This document shows, in pieces, positions 50,014 through 60,385 of a stretch of DNA of 64,000 nt (position 1 is its first letter; every line of letters starts with the position of its first letter). Below the pieces are notes generated by a model, which saw nothing but the letters and a program-made list of their open reading frames with translations, was not told the DNA's origin and did no database searches. Source of the DNA: Corynebacterium sp. SCR221107 (GTDB taxonomy: Bacteria > Actinomycetota > Actinomycetes > Mycobacteriales > Mycobacteriaceae). Where the stretch lies: NCBI RefSeq assembly GCF_027886475.1, contig NZ_CP115670.1, positions 2,046,001 to 2,110,000 on the forward strand, read 5' to 3'. A program made the translations under genes and the position numbers.

Positions 50014-50188
50014 TTAGAAAACGCGCTCCATTCCTGAGATTTCCTCAGCCTAGGGAAGCCGGACGATTCCATGGCGCAAAATTGCCACCATAGCTCGCTC
50101 ACCTGCACCAATCCACCACCCAGGTCCGGGGTCGAAGTTATCAATTTGTTACAAAATTGGGTCCATCGAAACCTTATATTAATACGCT

Positions 50189-50204
50189 TGTGTTTTACAT
50201 CACA
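50189..50204. promoter_or_regulatory. GlxR (CRP-type) binding site
   Basis: TGTGTTTTACATCACA differs at one base from TGTGANNTANNTCACA. About 480 bases upstream of nlpC and 415 downstream of qcrB. Confidence 0.55.
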
Positions 50205-50567
50205 CTACTGCTTTGATAAGCCCCTCAAACAGCATTTGAGCAGATTTACGCGGAATTTCTTACTCTCCAACGTGTGGCAGGGCGACCGACATCAGCAAGC
50301 ACCTTTCGTTAACACATCCAAGGCCATCACATAAAGCCCAACGAGGGCCTGGCTTCGCATAAATAAATTTCTGATGCCCACTCAATATATGTATATATAG
50401 GAATACTGATCGCCCTGGTCTGGCGAAAACCGCTTACTCGCAAGGCCTGCAAGGCCACGATGGGGCGTACATGCTTTCTCAACAGCCACCAGCACGCAGT
50501 CGTCACAAGCGCGAGCACAGAGGCAGATAATGGACAGCAGACTCCATACAAATGCGCAAGCCCGCCA

Positions 50568-50595
50568 ACTCCCAATAAAGGGAATCAGCGGGCTT
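50568..50595 (-). terminator. Hairpin after qcrB
   Basis: AAGCCCGC (50568-50575) and GCGGGCTT (50588-50595), long loop, no T-run. Confidence 0.5.
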
Positions 50596-50618
50596 ATTAC
50601 GAGCGCGTTGGGAGAGCT

Positions 50619-52244
50619 TTAGATACGGCCCTCTTCCTCGTCCTTAGCGCGGTTAGCGCGGTTGAGGTTTTCGAGCATTGCGGTTTCTTCGCGGTGGTTC
50701 TCGTGCTCGATCTCGGCTGCCTTAGCAGCGATCTCAGGAGAATCAGGCGTGAAGAAGGAGCCGCGGCCCGGGTGGCCAGAGAAGCCGAGCTGGTTCATCT
50801 GCTTCGGGACAGCTGCGCCCTGGTACTCCAGCGGAATCGGGTGACCGTGCTCATCAACCGGACCAAGCGGCTGGTGAACCTCAATGAAGGCACCATTCGG
50901 CATGATCTGGATGACACCGGTCTCGATGCCGTGCTCCAGAACCTCGCGGTCGGAACGCTGCAGGCCGATGCAGATGCGGTATGTAATGAAGTATGCCAGC
51001 GGTGGCAGGACGATCAGACCGATACGACCAACCCAAGTCATGGCGTTGAGCGAAATCTGGAAGTGGTAAGCAAACAGGTCGTTACCACCGGACAGGGTCA
51101 ATAGGTTGAAGAACACCAAGCCCATAACACCAAGCGAGGTACGAACCGGTACGTCACGCGGACGCTGCAGCAGGTTGTGGTGGGCGTCGTCGCCAGTGAT
51201 CTTCTTCTCGATGAAGGGGTAGGTGATCAGGAGGACGACCATAACCAGAGCCAAGATGGCAACCCAGAACACACCAGGAACGGTGTAGTTACCGAGGTAA
51301 AGCTCCCACGCAGGCATGACGCGAGCGGCACCATCTGTCCACAGCATGTAGATATCCGGCTGAGAGCCAGCGGAGACCTGAGCAGGGTTGTATGGGCCAA
51401 GCATCCAAATGGCGTTGATGGTGGTTAGGCCAGCCATCAGTGCGAGCACACCCGCGGTAATCAGACCGAATGCAACTGCCTTCAGGCCGAACAGCGGGAG
51501 GATTCGGATACCGACAACGTTGTTCTCAGTGCGACCCGGCCCAGGAAGCTGAGTGTGCTTCTGGTACCACACCAGAGCCAGGTGAGCTGCGATCAGTCCG
51601 AGGATGATACCTGGAATGATCAGAACGTGCGCGATGTAGAAACGGTCGAGCATGATGTCGGATGGGAAGTCACCACCGAACATCAGCCAGTGCAGCCAGG
51701 TGCCAATGATCGGCAGTCCGACAACAATGGCGGACATGATGCGAAGACCAACACCGGAGAGCAGGTCATCAGGCAGGGAGTAGCCCATGAAGCCTTCGGC
51801 CATGCCCAGGAAAAGCAGCACGCAGCCGATGATCCAGTTAGCCTCACGCGGGCGGCGGAACGCACCGGTGAAGAAGATACGCAGCATGTGAACGGTCATG
51901 GAAACCATGAACATCAGTGCTGCCCAGTGGTGCATCTGACGGATGAAAAGACCACCACGAACCTCGAAGGAAAGGTTCAAAGCAGTCTCGTATGCACGAG
52001 ACATCTCCATGCCGTTGAGCGGTAGGTATGCGCCATCGTAGATGACCTTGGTGATCGACGGATCAAAGAACAGGGTCAGGTAAACACCGGTCAGCAGCAA
52101 AATAATGAAGCTGTAGAGTGCAATCTCACCGAGCATAAAGGACCAGTGAGTTGGGAAGACCTTGTTGATCTGCCGGCGGATTCCCGACGCCGCGGTGTAT
52201 CGCGAGTCGATGTTATTGCCAATTTCAGCGAGTTTAGTGCTCAT
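50619..52244 (-). CDS. qcrB: Cytochrome bc1 complex cytochrome b subunit
   Basis: 541 residues. Eight-helix cytochrome b: haem-ligating His in [20 protein letters not shown] and in [17 protein letters not shown]-like [11 protein letters not shown], and PEWY-equivalent quinol loop near [11 protein letters not shown]. Oxidises menaquinol. The long cytosolic C-terminal tail (about 110 residues) is characteristic of actinobacterial QcrB. ATG overlaps the qcrA stop (TAATG). Confidence 0.97.
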   Translation of the reverse strand: MSTKLAEIGNNIDSRYTAASGIRRQINKVFPTHWSFMLGEIALYSFIILLLTGVYLTLFFDPSITKVIYDGAYLPLNGMEMSRAYETALNLSFEVRGGLFIRQMHHWAALMFMVSMTVHMLRIFFTGAFRRPREANWIIGCVLLFLGMAEGFMGYSLPDDLLSGVGLRIMSAIVVGLPIIGTWLHWLMFGGDFPSDIMLDRFYIAHVLIIPGIILGLIAAHLALVWYQKHTQLPGPGRTENNVVGIRILPLFGLKAVAFGLITAGVLALMAGLTTINAIWMLGPYNPAQVSAGSQPDIYMLWTDGAARVMPAWELYLGNYTVPGVFWVAILALVMVVLLITYPFIEKKITGDDAHHNLLQRPRDVPVRTSLGVMGLVFFNLLTLSGGNDLFAYHFQISLNAMTWVGRIGLIVLPPLAYFITYRICIGLQRSDREVLEHGIETGVIQIMPNGAFIEVHQPLGPVDEHGHPIPLEYQGAAVPKQMNQLGFSGHPGRGSFFTPDSPEIAAKAAEIEHENHREETAMLENLNRANRAKDEEEGRI

Positions 52245-53467
52245 TAGGACTTACGCTCCCAGAATGCCGGGCCGACAGGCTCAATGAAGTCGCCTGCAGC
52301 AACGAGGTAACCCTCTTCGTCAACGGTAATCGGCAGCTGTGGCAAAGCGCGGGCAGCCGGACCGAAGACTGGCTTGCCCCAACGCAGAGCATCGAACTGC
52401 GACTGGTGGCACGGGCACAGAATGCGGTTGGTCTGAGCCTCGTACAGGGAGGTCGGGCAACCGATGTGCGTGCAGATCTTGGAATATGCGAAGTAATCGC
52501 CGTAGTGAAAGTCCTCCTGTCCCTCGCGAGCAACTGCCTTAGCAGCGTCGGAAGAACGCAGACGAATAAGCATAACGGCATTACGAGGGCCGTGGATGGA
52601 GTGCATGTGCTCCTCGTACACGGCAGCTTCCTTGTTGTAACGGTCGCCGTCATTGACGAGATCCTCCGGCAGCGGGAAAACAGTTTCCATTGCAGCTGCG
52701 GCAAGATCCTCCGGGCGCATACGCACCAGGCGGGTGACACCGTGAGTGGTGTAGTGCTCGCCCGTGGAGTTTTCGTGCTTCTCGGCGATAGCACCCGTAT
52801 CGCGACCGAGGTAGACCTTGACACCCTTACGATCGGTCAGCGACCAACCGGAGGTCCACAGCGTACCGTCACCCTGGATGCCCAGCGCTCCGGCCTTCCA
52901 TGGATTCTTCACCATACCGCCCAGCGGAGCGATAACTACGAGGCCGGCAAGCACACCACCGAAGCCTAGGAGGGACTTCAAGACCTTACGACGACCGAGC
53001 GTCGACGTCTCCCAAGAATCGTTCAGCAGTGCAACGATCGTGCGGCGGTCAACCTCTTCGGAAGGACCGTCGTGACGACGCTGGACAGCAATTTCCTCCG
53101 GCATGATGTTCTTGATGTAGATGACTACGGCGAACGCCAGAGAGAGGATGGCCAAGCCTGCGGTGAGGCCGAGCATCGGGGTGTAAAACGTGTAGGTCCA
53201 CAGCCCCTCATCCCCGAGACCCTTGTACTTCCAAGGCCAGAACAAGTAGGTTGCTAAGAAACCAAGGCCGGCGACGATGGCGATAACCAACCAAACGCCA
53301 ACCTTCGTGGCAGCGCGCTTTTCTGCTGGATCGTTGGCGATCGGGAAGCGCTCCTTGCGGTAAGCAACCGTGACGCCGTCAAGTTCGGTGCCGAGACGGG
53401 CCAGCTCCTCGTTGCTCATCGAGGCGAGTTCTTTATCTGTGTAGTTCTTCTCGTGTGTATTACTCAT
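52244..53467 (-). CDS. qcrA: Cytochrome bc1 complex Rieske iron-sulfur subunit
   Basis: 407 residues from ATG 53467, overlapping the qcrC stop. Three N-terminal membrane helices, as in actinobacteria, then the Rieske domain with CTHIGC and CPCHQSQF (2Cys/2His ligands). Transfers electrons from menaquinol to the dihaem QcrC. Confidence 0.97.
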   Translation of the reverse strand: MSNTHEKNYTDKELASMSNEELARLGTELDGVTVAYRKERFPIANDPAEKRAATKVGVWLVIAIVAGLGFLATYLFWPWKYKGLGDEGLWTYTFYTPMLGLTAGLAILSLAFAVVIYIKNIMPEEIAVQRRHDGPSEEVDRRTIVALLNDSWETSTLGRRKVLKSLLGFGGVLAGLVVIAPLGGMVKNPWKAGALGIQGDGTLWTSGWSLTDRKGVKVYLGRDTGAIAEKHENSTGEHYTTHGVTRLVRMRPEDLAAAAMETVFPLPEDLVNDGDRYNKEAAVYEEHMHSIHGPRNAVMLIRLRSSDAAKAVAREGQEDFHYGDYFAYSKICTHIGCPTSLYEAQTNRILCPCHQSQFDALRWGKPVFGPAARALPQLPITVDEEGYLVAAGDFIEPVGPAFWERKS

Positions 53468-54357
53468 GAACGCGATCCAATCCAGAGAGCTGCGGCCACA
53501 AGGACCACAATGCCGACTAGCCAAGCAAACATGCCCTCAGCAACTGGGCCGAGGCCACCCAGGCTCCAACCGCTCGGAGATGGGGTTTCCTTTGCGGACT
53601 TAATGAAGGCAATGATGTCCTTCTTTTCGTCGGCAGACAGCTGACGGTCTGAAAACTTAGGCATGTTCTGTGGTCCGGTGAGCATTGCCTGGTAGATCTC
53701 CTGCTCGTTAGCAGGGTCGAGAACTGGCGCGTACTTGCCAGAAGACAGTGCACCACCGCGACCGGTGAAGTTGTGGCAGGATGCACAGTTCAGGCGGAAG
53801 AGGTCCGAACCTCGGGCGACGTCTGCGGGATCGATGTTGCCATCATAATTGGCGCCACGCAGCGTCTCCATAGCTACAGTGCCGTCCTCGTTGGTGACGA
53901 TACCGGGACCGCCACCATTAGCTTCCACGTAGGCAGCCAGCGCCAAGGTCTGGGCCTCGGAGTAGCGCGGCGTCTTACGAGTTGCCTGAGCTTCGTTGCG
54001 CAGCATCGGCATACGACCGGAGTGAACCTGGAAGTACACGGCGCCGGAGCCTACACCAATGAGGGAAGGACCACGGTCCTGGACGCCCTGTAGGTTTACG
54101 CCGTGACAAGTCACGCAAGCGACGTCGTAGAGATCCTTGCCCTCCTGGATGAGGGCCTGCTCATCCTTTGCGGCGGTGGCCACCTGTGCGTCAGGGGTTA
54201 CTGCATTGACGATGATGCCCGCGCCGGTGAGACCGAACGCGAGGGCCATTGCACCAGCGACGGTACGACGCGCCTTGCGACGTGCACGCACCTTCTTCGC
54301 CTTCGTGGCCTCCACGGTCTCGTCGACTATTTCGGGGGTTTGAGGGTTGTTATCCAT
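53464..54357 (-). CDS. qcrC: Cytochrome bc1 complex dihaem cytochrome c subunit
   Basis: About 297 residues from the ATG of MDNNPQTP (AAGGAAA upstream; an ATG one codon earlier is possible). An N-terminal anchor, two CXXCH haem motifs (CVTCH and CASCH), with distal Met candidates, and a C-terminal helix ([20 protein letters not shown]). Replaces a soluble cytochrome c by passing electrons directly to CtaC in the bc1-aa3 supercomplex. Confidence 0.97.
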   Translation of the reverse strand: MDNNPQTPEIVDETVEATKAKKVRARRKARRTVAGAMALAFGLTGAGIIVNAVTPDAQVATAAKDEQALIQEGKDLYDVACVTCHGVNLQGVQDRGPSLIGVGSGAVYFQVHSGRMPMLRNEAQATRKTPRYSEAQTLALAAYVEANGGGPGIVTNEDGTVAMETLRGANYDGNIDPADVARGSDLFRLNCASCHNFTGRGGALSSGKYAPVLDPANEQEIYQAMLTGPQNMPKFSDRQLSADEKKDIIAFIKSAKETPSPSGWSLGGLGPVAEGMFAWLVGIVVLVAAALWIGSRS

Positions 54358-54428
54358 CATTTTCCTTATGTCTCGTTGCGGAAAGTGAAGGGCTGTAGGC
54401 CGGAGCATAGTGCTCAGGCCGCTACGGC

Positions 54429-55046
54429 CTACTGAATGAAGTAAATGGTGATGAAGAGTCCGATCCAGACAACGTCAACGAAGTGCCAGTAGTAGGACAC
54501 CACCATTGCGGCTGTAGCCTGAGCCGGCGTGAACTTCGCTTTGCTGATACGCAGGAGCACCACAACGAAGGCCAAGACACCAGCAAGCACGTGTGCTGCG
54601 TGGAAGCCCGTGGTGATGTAGAACGTGGAGCCGTAGACGGAGCTCGGGATGGTCATCCCATTCTCAACCAGGTGGAAGTACTCATACCCCTGACCCACCA
54701 GGAAGATTGCGCCAAGAAGGATAGTCAAGCTAAACCAACGACGCAGACCGAATACGTCACCACGCTCTGCTGCGAACACACCAAGCTGTGCAGTGAAAGA
54801 GGAGGACACCAGAATCACGGTGATTGCCAGTGCGTAAGGGACGTTGAGGTGATCAGCACCTTCCTTCCACGACCCGTTTCCGATTCCATTTGCACGCGAG
54901 GTGAAGTACATCGCGAACAAGCCGGCGAAGAACATCAATTCCTGAGACAGGAACACAATCGTGCCGACACTAACCATGTTCGGACGGTTTAGTGCCGCAA
55001 CACGTTGTGGTGCTGCCATATCTTTGTTTCCAATTGCGCTCGTCAC
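54429..55046 (-). CDS. ctaE: Cytochrome aa3 oxidase subunit III
   Basis: 205 residues from GTG 55046 ([14 protein letters not shown]), the start and length known in C. glutamicum; the frame opens further without an RBS. Five helices; [15 protein letters not shown] and [19 protein letters not shown] are subunit III signatures. CATACT lies 7 bases before GTG. Heads the ctaE-qcrCAB unit. Confidence 0.96.
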   Translation of the reverse strand: MTSAIGNKDMAAPQRVAALNRPNMVSVGTIVFLSQELMFFAGLFAMYFTSRANGIGNGSWKEGADHLNVPYALAITVILVSSSFTAQLGVFAAERGDVFGLRRWFSLTILLGAIFLVGQGYEYFHLVENGMTIPSSVYGSTFYITTGFHAAHVLAGVLAFVVVLLRISKAKFTPAQATAAMVVSYYWHFVDVVWIGLFITIYFIQ

Positions 55047-55053
55047 GTGTTCT

Positions 55054-55059
55054 AGTATG
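55054..55059 (-). promoter_or_regulatory. Leaderless -10 of ctaE
   Basis: CATACT on the minus strand, 7 bases before the GTG. Confidence 0.55.
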
Positions 55060-55572
55060 ACTGTTTCACCTGCGTAAGTCACCTCAAGCCCCCCTTCCCT
55101 ATCAAAGGTTGTAGATCCAGCTCGTAGTTGTTTTCTCCACTTAATTTCGGTGTTATTTTTCTTCGGGAACCATGGAACTATTTACCCCTTTTCAACGACG
55201 CATCGTTTTCGCAGGTCATTACACCCAGACCTAACCCCGTTTCAAAAACCACATTCCCCCTCCCCATTCCGCCCGTTTTTTGAGTTCTTAAACTCGCAAT
55301 ATTGCAACCGAATTATTGAGAGTTATCTCACATTTAGCCGGGCGGTTTTTGGTGCGGATCATACTTTAGATTGACCTAGCCTTACCTGCGGTTTTGCATT
55401 ATTTTTAGATTTTTTACACCCCTTAGGAACTATTTGCACTTTTTCGGTCTCCACGGGAACTTTTCAAACCCCACGCACGACGTTTTTTAAGCCGAAATCG
55501 AAAAATGGAGCACGAGAAACATATCATCACGTGACTTTTTTATTTCGTCGACTTTTTGTTTAGACAAAAGAA

Positions 55573-55611
55573 AACCCGGTTTCCTACCACGAAGCGGTAG
55601 GAAACCGGGTT
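55573..55611 (-). terminator. Strong terminator after ctaF
   Basis: Perfect 16-base arms AACCCGGTTTCCTACC and GGTAGGAAACCGGGTT; minus strand continues TTCTTTTGTC. Confidence 0.93.
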
Positions 55612-55667
55612 AACAGACGCGCGTGAGACTAGAGCCTATTGGCTTAGTCGACACAGGTGCAGAAACC

Positions 55668-56120
55668 TTAGTGCTTTTCCTTTGGAAGACCATACTGAAG
55701 GTTAAGCATGGTGGTGGACCAGATGAGCAGGATAGCGCCTGCAACAATGATCCAGTAGTGCATGTAGATGATGCCGAGACCGAGGACAAGCACTGCCATG
55801 CTCATCGCGAATGGCCAGATGGAGCTAGGGCTAAAGAAGCCGAGCGTGCCAGCGCCGTCCTGAATCTCCGCCTCTTCCCAATCCTCAGGAAGGACGTCGA
55901 TGCGCTTATCGGTGAAGTGCAAGTAGCTAGCGAGCATGAGAGCCAACAGAGTGGCCAGAACCAAAGACACGCCACCGGCCCATTCAAAGTTACGCGAGCC
56001 TTGACCTTCCAAGTGAAGGTGGCCAGCATCCTGAACGTACATAGTGCCAAAGAAGTAGATGGCGGTCACGATGGCCAAGAAGATGGCCATGCTGTACATG
56101 ATTTTGGAAGTTGCCTTCAT
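55668..56120 (-). CDS. ctaF: Cytochrome aa3 oxidase subunit IV (actinobacterial CtaF)
   Basis: 150 residues, four helices. [25 protein letters not shown] and the C-terminal [12 protein letters not shown] match the corynebacterial subunit IV. Small structural subunit of the oxidase, 23 bases after ctaC. Confidence 0.95.
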   Translation of the reverse strand: MKATSKIMYSMAIFLAIVTAIYFFGTMYVQDAGHLHLEGQGSRNFEWAGGVSLVLATLLALMLASYLHFTDKRIDVLPEDWEEAEIQDGAGTLGFFSPSSIWPFAMSMAVLVLGLGIIYMHYWIIVAGAILLIWSTTMLNLQYGLPKEKH

Positions 56121-56143
56121 TGTATGTAAACCTCTTCCCTGAC

Positions 56144-57235
56144 TTAAGCCGCTGCGCCGTTGTTGTCGACCGCGTTCTCACCATCGCGAGTGTTGGTGCG
56201 GTCGGAGTTGAACGGGCTGGTGCTGGTTGCGTATGGTGCCTCACCGATCTGCTTCAGTGCCTCAGAGTTCGGTAGAGCAGGATCTTCGTTGCGAATCTCC
56301 ATGTACTGCTTGAACTTCTCCGGGGACACGACACGGATTTCGAAGTTCATCATTGCGTGGTAGGTACCGCACATCTCGGCACAACGACCGACGAATGCGC
56401 CCTCTTCTTCAATCTTCTCGATCTGGAACGCGCGCTGCTGCTTATTCTCCTCCGGGTGAGCATAGGCGTCGCGCTTGAAGAGGAACTCCGGCACCCAGAA
56501 GGCGTGGGAAACGTCAGCGGAGGCGAGCTGGAATTCGATGGCCGTGTTGGACGGGAGAACCAAAACCGGAATCTCTGAGGTGGTACCCAGCGTCTCGATC
56601 TTATTGAAGTGGAGGTAAGAAACGTCCGACTTGGAGCGACCGTTGATCGGATTCTCACCGTCCGGGTCAACCTCGGAAGCCTCGGCCTGTGCCTGTCGCT
56701 CCTGATCGACACCGTCATAGTCGGATCCGGTGGGGCTCAGCTCTGCCGCAACCGACTGGTATCCAAACTTCCAGTTCCACTGGTATGCCGTGACGTCCAC
56801 CGTCACCTTTGGATCCTTATCCAAGGCCGTAACCTTGTCCTGAGCCTGAACCGTGAAGAAGAACAACCCCATAACGATCACGATCGGAACGATGGTAAGT
56901 ACCAGCTCCAATGGGATGTTGTACTGGGTCTGACGAGGGAACTCACCCTTGCCTGCCTTCTCAGCACGCTTGGCACGCCAAGCGAAAAGGCCGTAGATGA
57001 AAAGCGCCCACATAATAAAGCCGATGATCCAGGCGGTAACCCAGGTCCACACCCAGAAGTTGTACATCGCGGTTGCCTCGGGAGTGATACCTTCTGGCCA
57101 CCCGAACGCCAGGGCCTTGCCCAAGACGCCACCAGGTGCTTCGACGTCACATCCGGCAAGTGCGAGGCCACCGAATCCAAGGACACCACCGAGCAGTGCC
57201 TTACGGCCAAAGCCACGCTTCTGCTGCTGATTCAC
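56144..57235 (-). CDS. ctaC: Cytochrome aa3 oxidase subunit II (lipoprotein)
   Basis: 363 residues from GTG 57235 ([12 protein letters not shown]), with AAGGAAGG upstream; the frame opens to an ATG at 57259 that lies before that RBS. Signal with lipobox LALAGC, two membrane helices, then a cupredoxin domain with [10 protein letters not shown] and the CuA site [14 protein letters not shown]. An acidic insertion around residues 165-205 ([16 protein letters not shown]) is shared with C. glutamicum and docks QcrC. Confidence 0.96.
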   Translation of the reverse strand: MNQQQKRGFGRKALLGGVLGFGGLALAGCDVEAPGGVLGKALAFGWPEGITPEATAMYNFWVWTWVTAWIIGFIMWALFIYGLFAWRAKRAEKAGKGEFPRQTQYNIPLELVLTIVPIVIVMGLFFFTVQAQDKVTALDKDPKVTVDVTAYQWNWKFGYQSVAAELSPTGSDYDGVDQERQAQAEASEVDPDGENPINGRSKSDVSYLHFNKIETLGTTSEIPVLVLPSNTAIEFQLASADVSHAFWVPEFLFKRDAYAHPEENKQQRAFQIEKIEEEGAFVGRCAEMCGTYHAMMNFEIRVVSPEKFKQYMEIRNEDPALPNSEALKQIGEAPYATSTSPFNSDRTNTRDGENAVDNNGAAA

Positions 57236-57877
57236 GCGCGTCTGCCTTCCTTTAAACACTAGATTCCAAAGACTTTCTCAAATATCCATGGCATCGCATG
57301 AGACATTCTCAAATAGCCACGTCTAATTAGGCAGAATAGCGTATGAACGGCCTTTTTCCTCAACAAATGGGGACGCCGGCCTCACTGAAATGCTCCGCAA
57401 TTCTCGGTTTTAAGGTCAAGTTTGCTGCGTTACTAGGGTGTTTGCTTAACCTGCGGAAATTCGCCTGTTACCCATCTCACATTCCAATGCAGCTATATCA
57501 AACTTATGGATACCTACAACCCACACCGGGGTCACCCCCAGCGTTGTTTTGCCAGCTCATAGCCTTTAAATACACCGCCCCTCAAACCCAAGTTTGAGTC
57601 ACCACAACTTTAGTTGGATAGCGCCCTAGCCCGAGTTGGTGGCTAACACCACCTTTACCTGCCTTGACACCTTGCTGTTTGTACTCCCTCTTGACTTTCC
57701 GACGCCTCCTACGCGCCCCTTTTAACGAACAACCCACTCCGCGAGTAGCCTTGTAACAACGCTTCTTTACTGCCCATCGCATTTGGCGGCCATAGTCAAG
57801 TCCGAAAGCTAGATGTTGCAGGGGAAGCTCGATATTGTTTCAGATACATAGATTAAGGAAGAAGGCCTCACCCGGAC
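57236..57877. other. Divergent intergenic region between ctaC and ltsA
   Basis: About 640 bases, no gene recognised. An inverted repeat GGTGG-CTAACA-CCACC lies at 57638-57653, and several TTGACA/TTGACT-like words near 57662-57690 could be -35 elements. Promoters for ctaC and ltsA are presumed here. Confidence 0.5.
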
Positions 57878-59800
57878 ATGTGTGGACTCCTTGGATTCTT
57901 AAGCGCCGATGGTTCAGCCGCCCAGTTCACCTCGGCCGTCGAGAAGGCTCTGCCGTGCATGCGGCATCGCGGTCCCGACGAGGCCGGCACGTGGCACGAT
58001 GATTCGGCCGTCTTCGGATTTAACCGACTCTCGATCATCGACCTCGAGCATTCTCATCAGCCACTGCGCTGGGGGCCAAAGGATCAGCCAGAACGCTACG
58101 CCATGACCTTCAATGGCGAGATCTATAACTACGTGGAGCTACGCAAGGAGCTTCAGGAACTCGGCTATTCCTTTAATACTTCCGGCGACGGCGAGACCAT
58201 CGTGGTGGGCTATCACCACTGGGGCGCCGACGTCGTGCGCCACCTGCGTGGCATGTTCGGCTTTGCCATCTGGGACACCCAATCAAAGGAGCTCTTCCTC
58301 GCGCGTGATCCTTTCGGCATCAAGCCGCTGTTCTACGCCACCACAGAAGCCGGTACGGCATTCGCCTCCGAAAAGAAGTGCATCCTCGAGATGGCCGAGG
58401 ACATGGGCGTTGACTTAAGCCTCGACCGCAGGGCCATCGAGCACTACATCGACCTGCAGTATGTTCCCGAGCCGGAGTCCCTGCACACGGGCATTCGTCG
58501 CCTCGAATCCGGCTGCACGGCCGTGGTCACCCCCGGTGGGGAACTGAAGCAGACCCGCTATTTCCGACCGCAATTCCCAGCCCAGAAGGTGGCAAAGGGC
58601 AAGGAGCAAGAACTCTTCGACCGCATCGCCCGCGCCCTGGAGGATTCCGTCGAAAAGCATATGCGCGCAGACGTCACCGTGGGTTCCTTCTTATCCGGTG
58701 GCATCGATTCCACCGCCATCGCCACCCTGGCCAAGCGCCACAACCCCAACCTTTTGACGTTTACCACCGGATTCGAGCGCGAGGGCTATTCCGAGGTCGA
58801 CGTCGCTGCCGAGTCGGCCGCCGCCATTGGCGTTGAACACATCGTCAAGATCGTCTCCCCCGAGGAATACGCCGACGCCATCCCAAAGATCATGTGGTAT
58901 CTCGACGATCCGGTGGCCGATCCATCGCTGGTCCCGTTGTACTTTGTCGCCCAAGAGGCCCGCAAGCACGTCAAGGTGGTCCTTTCCGGCGAAGGCGCCG
59001 ACGAGCTTTTCGGCGGCTACACCATTTACAAAGAACCGCTGTCGCTAGCGCCTTTCGAGAAGATTCCTACCCCGTTGCGCCGCGGTCTCGGCCAGCTTTC
59101 CAAGGTGCTTCCCGACGGCATGAAGGGCAAGTCTCTGCTCAACCGAGGCTCCATGACCATGGAGGAGCGCTACTACGGCAACGCCCGCTCCTTCAACTTT
59201 GATCAGATCCAGCGCGTCATCCCCTGGGCCAAGCCCGAATGGGATCACCGCGAGGTCACCGCCCCCATCTATGCCCAGTCACGCCACATGGATCCCGTGG
59301 CCCGGATGCAGCACCTCGACCTGTTTACCTGGATGCGCGGCGACATCCTGGTCAAGGCCGACAAGATCAACATGGCGCACTCCCTCGAGCTGCGCGTGCC
59401 CTTCCTCGACCGCGAGGTCTTCAAGGTTGCCGAGACCATCCCCTACGACATGAAGATCAGCCACGGCACCACCAAGTACGCCCTGCGTAAGGCGATGGAG
59501 CAGATCGTGCCCGCCCACGTCCTTCACCGCAAGAAGCTGGGCTTCCCCGTGCCCATGCGCCACTGGCTCGCCGGCGACGAGCTTTTCGGCTGGGCCCAGG
59601 ACCAGATCACCGCCTCGCAGACCGACGATATCTTCAACAAGACCGCCGTCATGCAGATGCTCAACGAGCACCGCGCAGGCGCCAGCGACCACTCCCGCCG
59701 CCTGTGGACGGTGCTGGCGTTCATGGTCTGGCATGGCATCTTTGTCGAAGGCCGCATCGATCCCGGTATCGAGCAGCGCGACTACCCCGTCTACCTCTAG
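57878..59800 (+). CDS. ltsA: Glutamine-dependent amidotransferase LtsA (asparagine synthetase-like)
   Basis: 640 residues. N-terminal class II glutaminase with Cys2 (MCGLLGFLS), RHRGPDE, FNGEIYNY; C-terminal synthetase domain with ATP loop LSGGIDSTAIA and SGEGADELFGGY. In Corynebacterium LtsA amidates the mDAP carboxyl of peptidoglycan; loss gives lysozyme and temperature sensitivity. It lies beside ctaC as in C. glutamicum rather than in an amino acid operon, which favours LtsA over AsnB. Confidence 0.94.
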   Translation: MCGLLGFLSADGSAAQFTSAVEKALPCMRHRGPDEAGTWHDDSAVFGFNRLSIIDLEHSHQPLRWGPKDQPERYAMTFNGEIYNYVELRKELQELGYSFNTSGDGETIVVGYHHWGADVVRHLRGMFGFAIWDTQSKELFLARDPFGIKPLFYATTEAGTAFASEKKCILEMAEDMGVDLSLDRRAIEHYIDLQYVPEPESLHTGIRRLESGCTAVVTPGGELKQTRYFRPQFPAQKVAKGKEQELFDRIARALEDSVEKHMRADVTVGSFLSGGIDSTAIATLAKRHNPNLLTFTTGFEREGYSEVDVAAESAAAIGVEHIVKIVSPEEYADAIPKIMWYLDDPVADPSLVPLYFVAQEARKHVKVVLSGEGADELFGGYTIYKEPLSLAPFEKIPTPLRRGLGQLSKVLPDGMKGKSLLNRGSMTMEERYYGNARSFNFDQIQRVIPWAKPEWDHREVTAPIYAQSRHMDPVARMQHLDLFTWMRGDILVKADKINMAHSLELRVPFLDREVFKVAETIPYDMKISHGTTKYALRKAMEQIVPAHVLHRKKLGFPVPMRHWLAGDELFGWAQDQITASQTDDIFNKTAVMQMLNEHRAGASDHSRRLWTVLAFMVWHGIFVEGRIDPGIEQRDYPVYL

Positions 59801-59807
59801 GCCATAC

Positions 59808-59843
59808 AAAAAATCCCGCCACCTCACGGTGACGGGATTTTTT
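59808..59843. terminator. Bidirectional terminator between ltsA and hesB
   Basis: Arms AAAAAATCCCGCCACC and GGTGACGGGATTTTTT with one mismatch; T-runs on both strands. Confidence 0.92.
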
Positions 59844-59854
59844 CCTTAGCCAGA

Positions 59855-60199
59855 TCAGTTGAAGGAATCTCCACAGGCGCAAGAAGAGCCTGCGTTCGGG
59901 TTATCGATGGTAAAGCCCTGGGACTCGATGGTGTCCGCGAAGTCGATGCGGGCACCCGCGAGGTAAGGAACGCTCATCTTGTCGACGACCAAGCGAACGC
60001 CGCCGACCTCATCGACCTTGTCGCCGTCGAGGGAGCGGTCATCGAAATAAAGCTGGTAACGCAGGCCAGCGCAACCACCCGGCTGCACGGCGATGCGCAA
60101 AGAAAGATCGTCTCGGCCCTCCTGCTCAAGCAGTGCCTTTGCCTTAGCTGCTGCAGCATCGCTTAAGAAAACGCCGGTGTTGGTTGACGGTGCCGTCAT
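59855..60199 (-). CDS. HesB/IscA/ErpA-type iron-sulfur carrier
   Basis: 114 residues from ATG 60199 (AAGGAG eight bases upstream). A-type carrier: GGCAGLRYQLYFDD gives the first Cys, C-terminal SSCACGDSF the Cys-X-Cys pair. Delivers Fe-S clusters, plausibly to QcrA encoded nearby. Syntenic with Rv2204c. Confidence 0.94.
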   Translation of the reverse strand: MTAPSTNTGVFLSDAAAAKAKALLEQEGRDDLSLRIAVQPGGCAGLRYQLYFDDRSLDGDKVDEVGGVRLVVDKMSVPYLAGARIDFADTIESQGFTIDNPNAGSSCACGDSFN

Positions 60200-60385
60200 A
60201 GTCACATCTCCTTGAATTAACGAGAAATTGCCCTTTTGTGCCACCACTCTAGCAGCAACAGGCATTCTAGCCTTGTTCGCTATAACTACCCCCGCAACCG
60301 GTTTATTCCCACTTCCCCGCCGACCATGGTCGTCGGAAAGCAGAAAATTTCGGCTACAGCAAGCGTGATTGGTAGCCTAGAACGC

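Larger units (their letters stand above)
49708..50618. other. 911-base intergenic region between nlpC and qcrB
   Basis: Less GC-rich; no convincing gene (frames of 80-90 codons lack RBS or family features). Contains a GlxR-like site (50189-50204), a direct repeat (49995-50013) overlapping a TATAAC -10 on the minus strand, a hairpin CTGAGATTTCCTCAG (50035-50049), and in the predicted nlpC leader two strong hairpins (about 49777-49800 and 49851-49871). A hairpin AAGCCCGC/GCGGGCTT (50568-50595) ends the qcrB unit. Confidence 0.6.
55047..55667. other. Intergenic region between ctaE and ctaF
   Basis: AT-rich, T-run-rich 600 bases, no gene recognised. Contains the leaderless ctaE -10 (55054-55059), a DtxR-like half site (55371-55389), a TCACGTGA palindrome near 55530, and the ctaF terminator. 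Confidence 0.55.

Noticed and set aside
50327..50575. 82-residue minus-strand frame downstream of qcrB
   Set aside because: Overlaps the qcrB hairpin, no RBS, no recognisable features.
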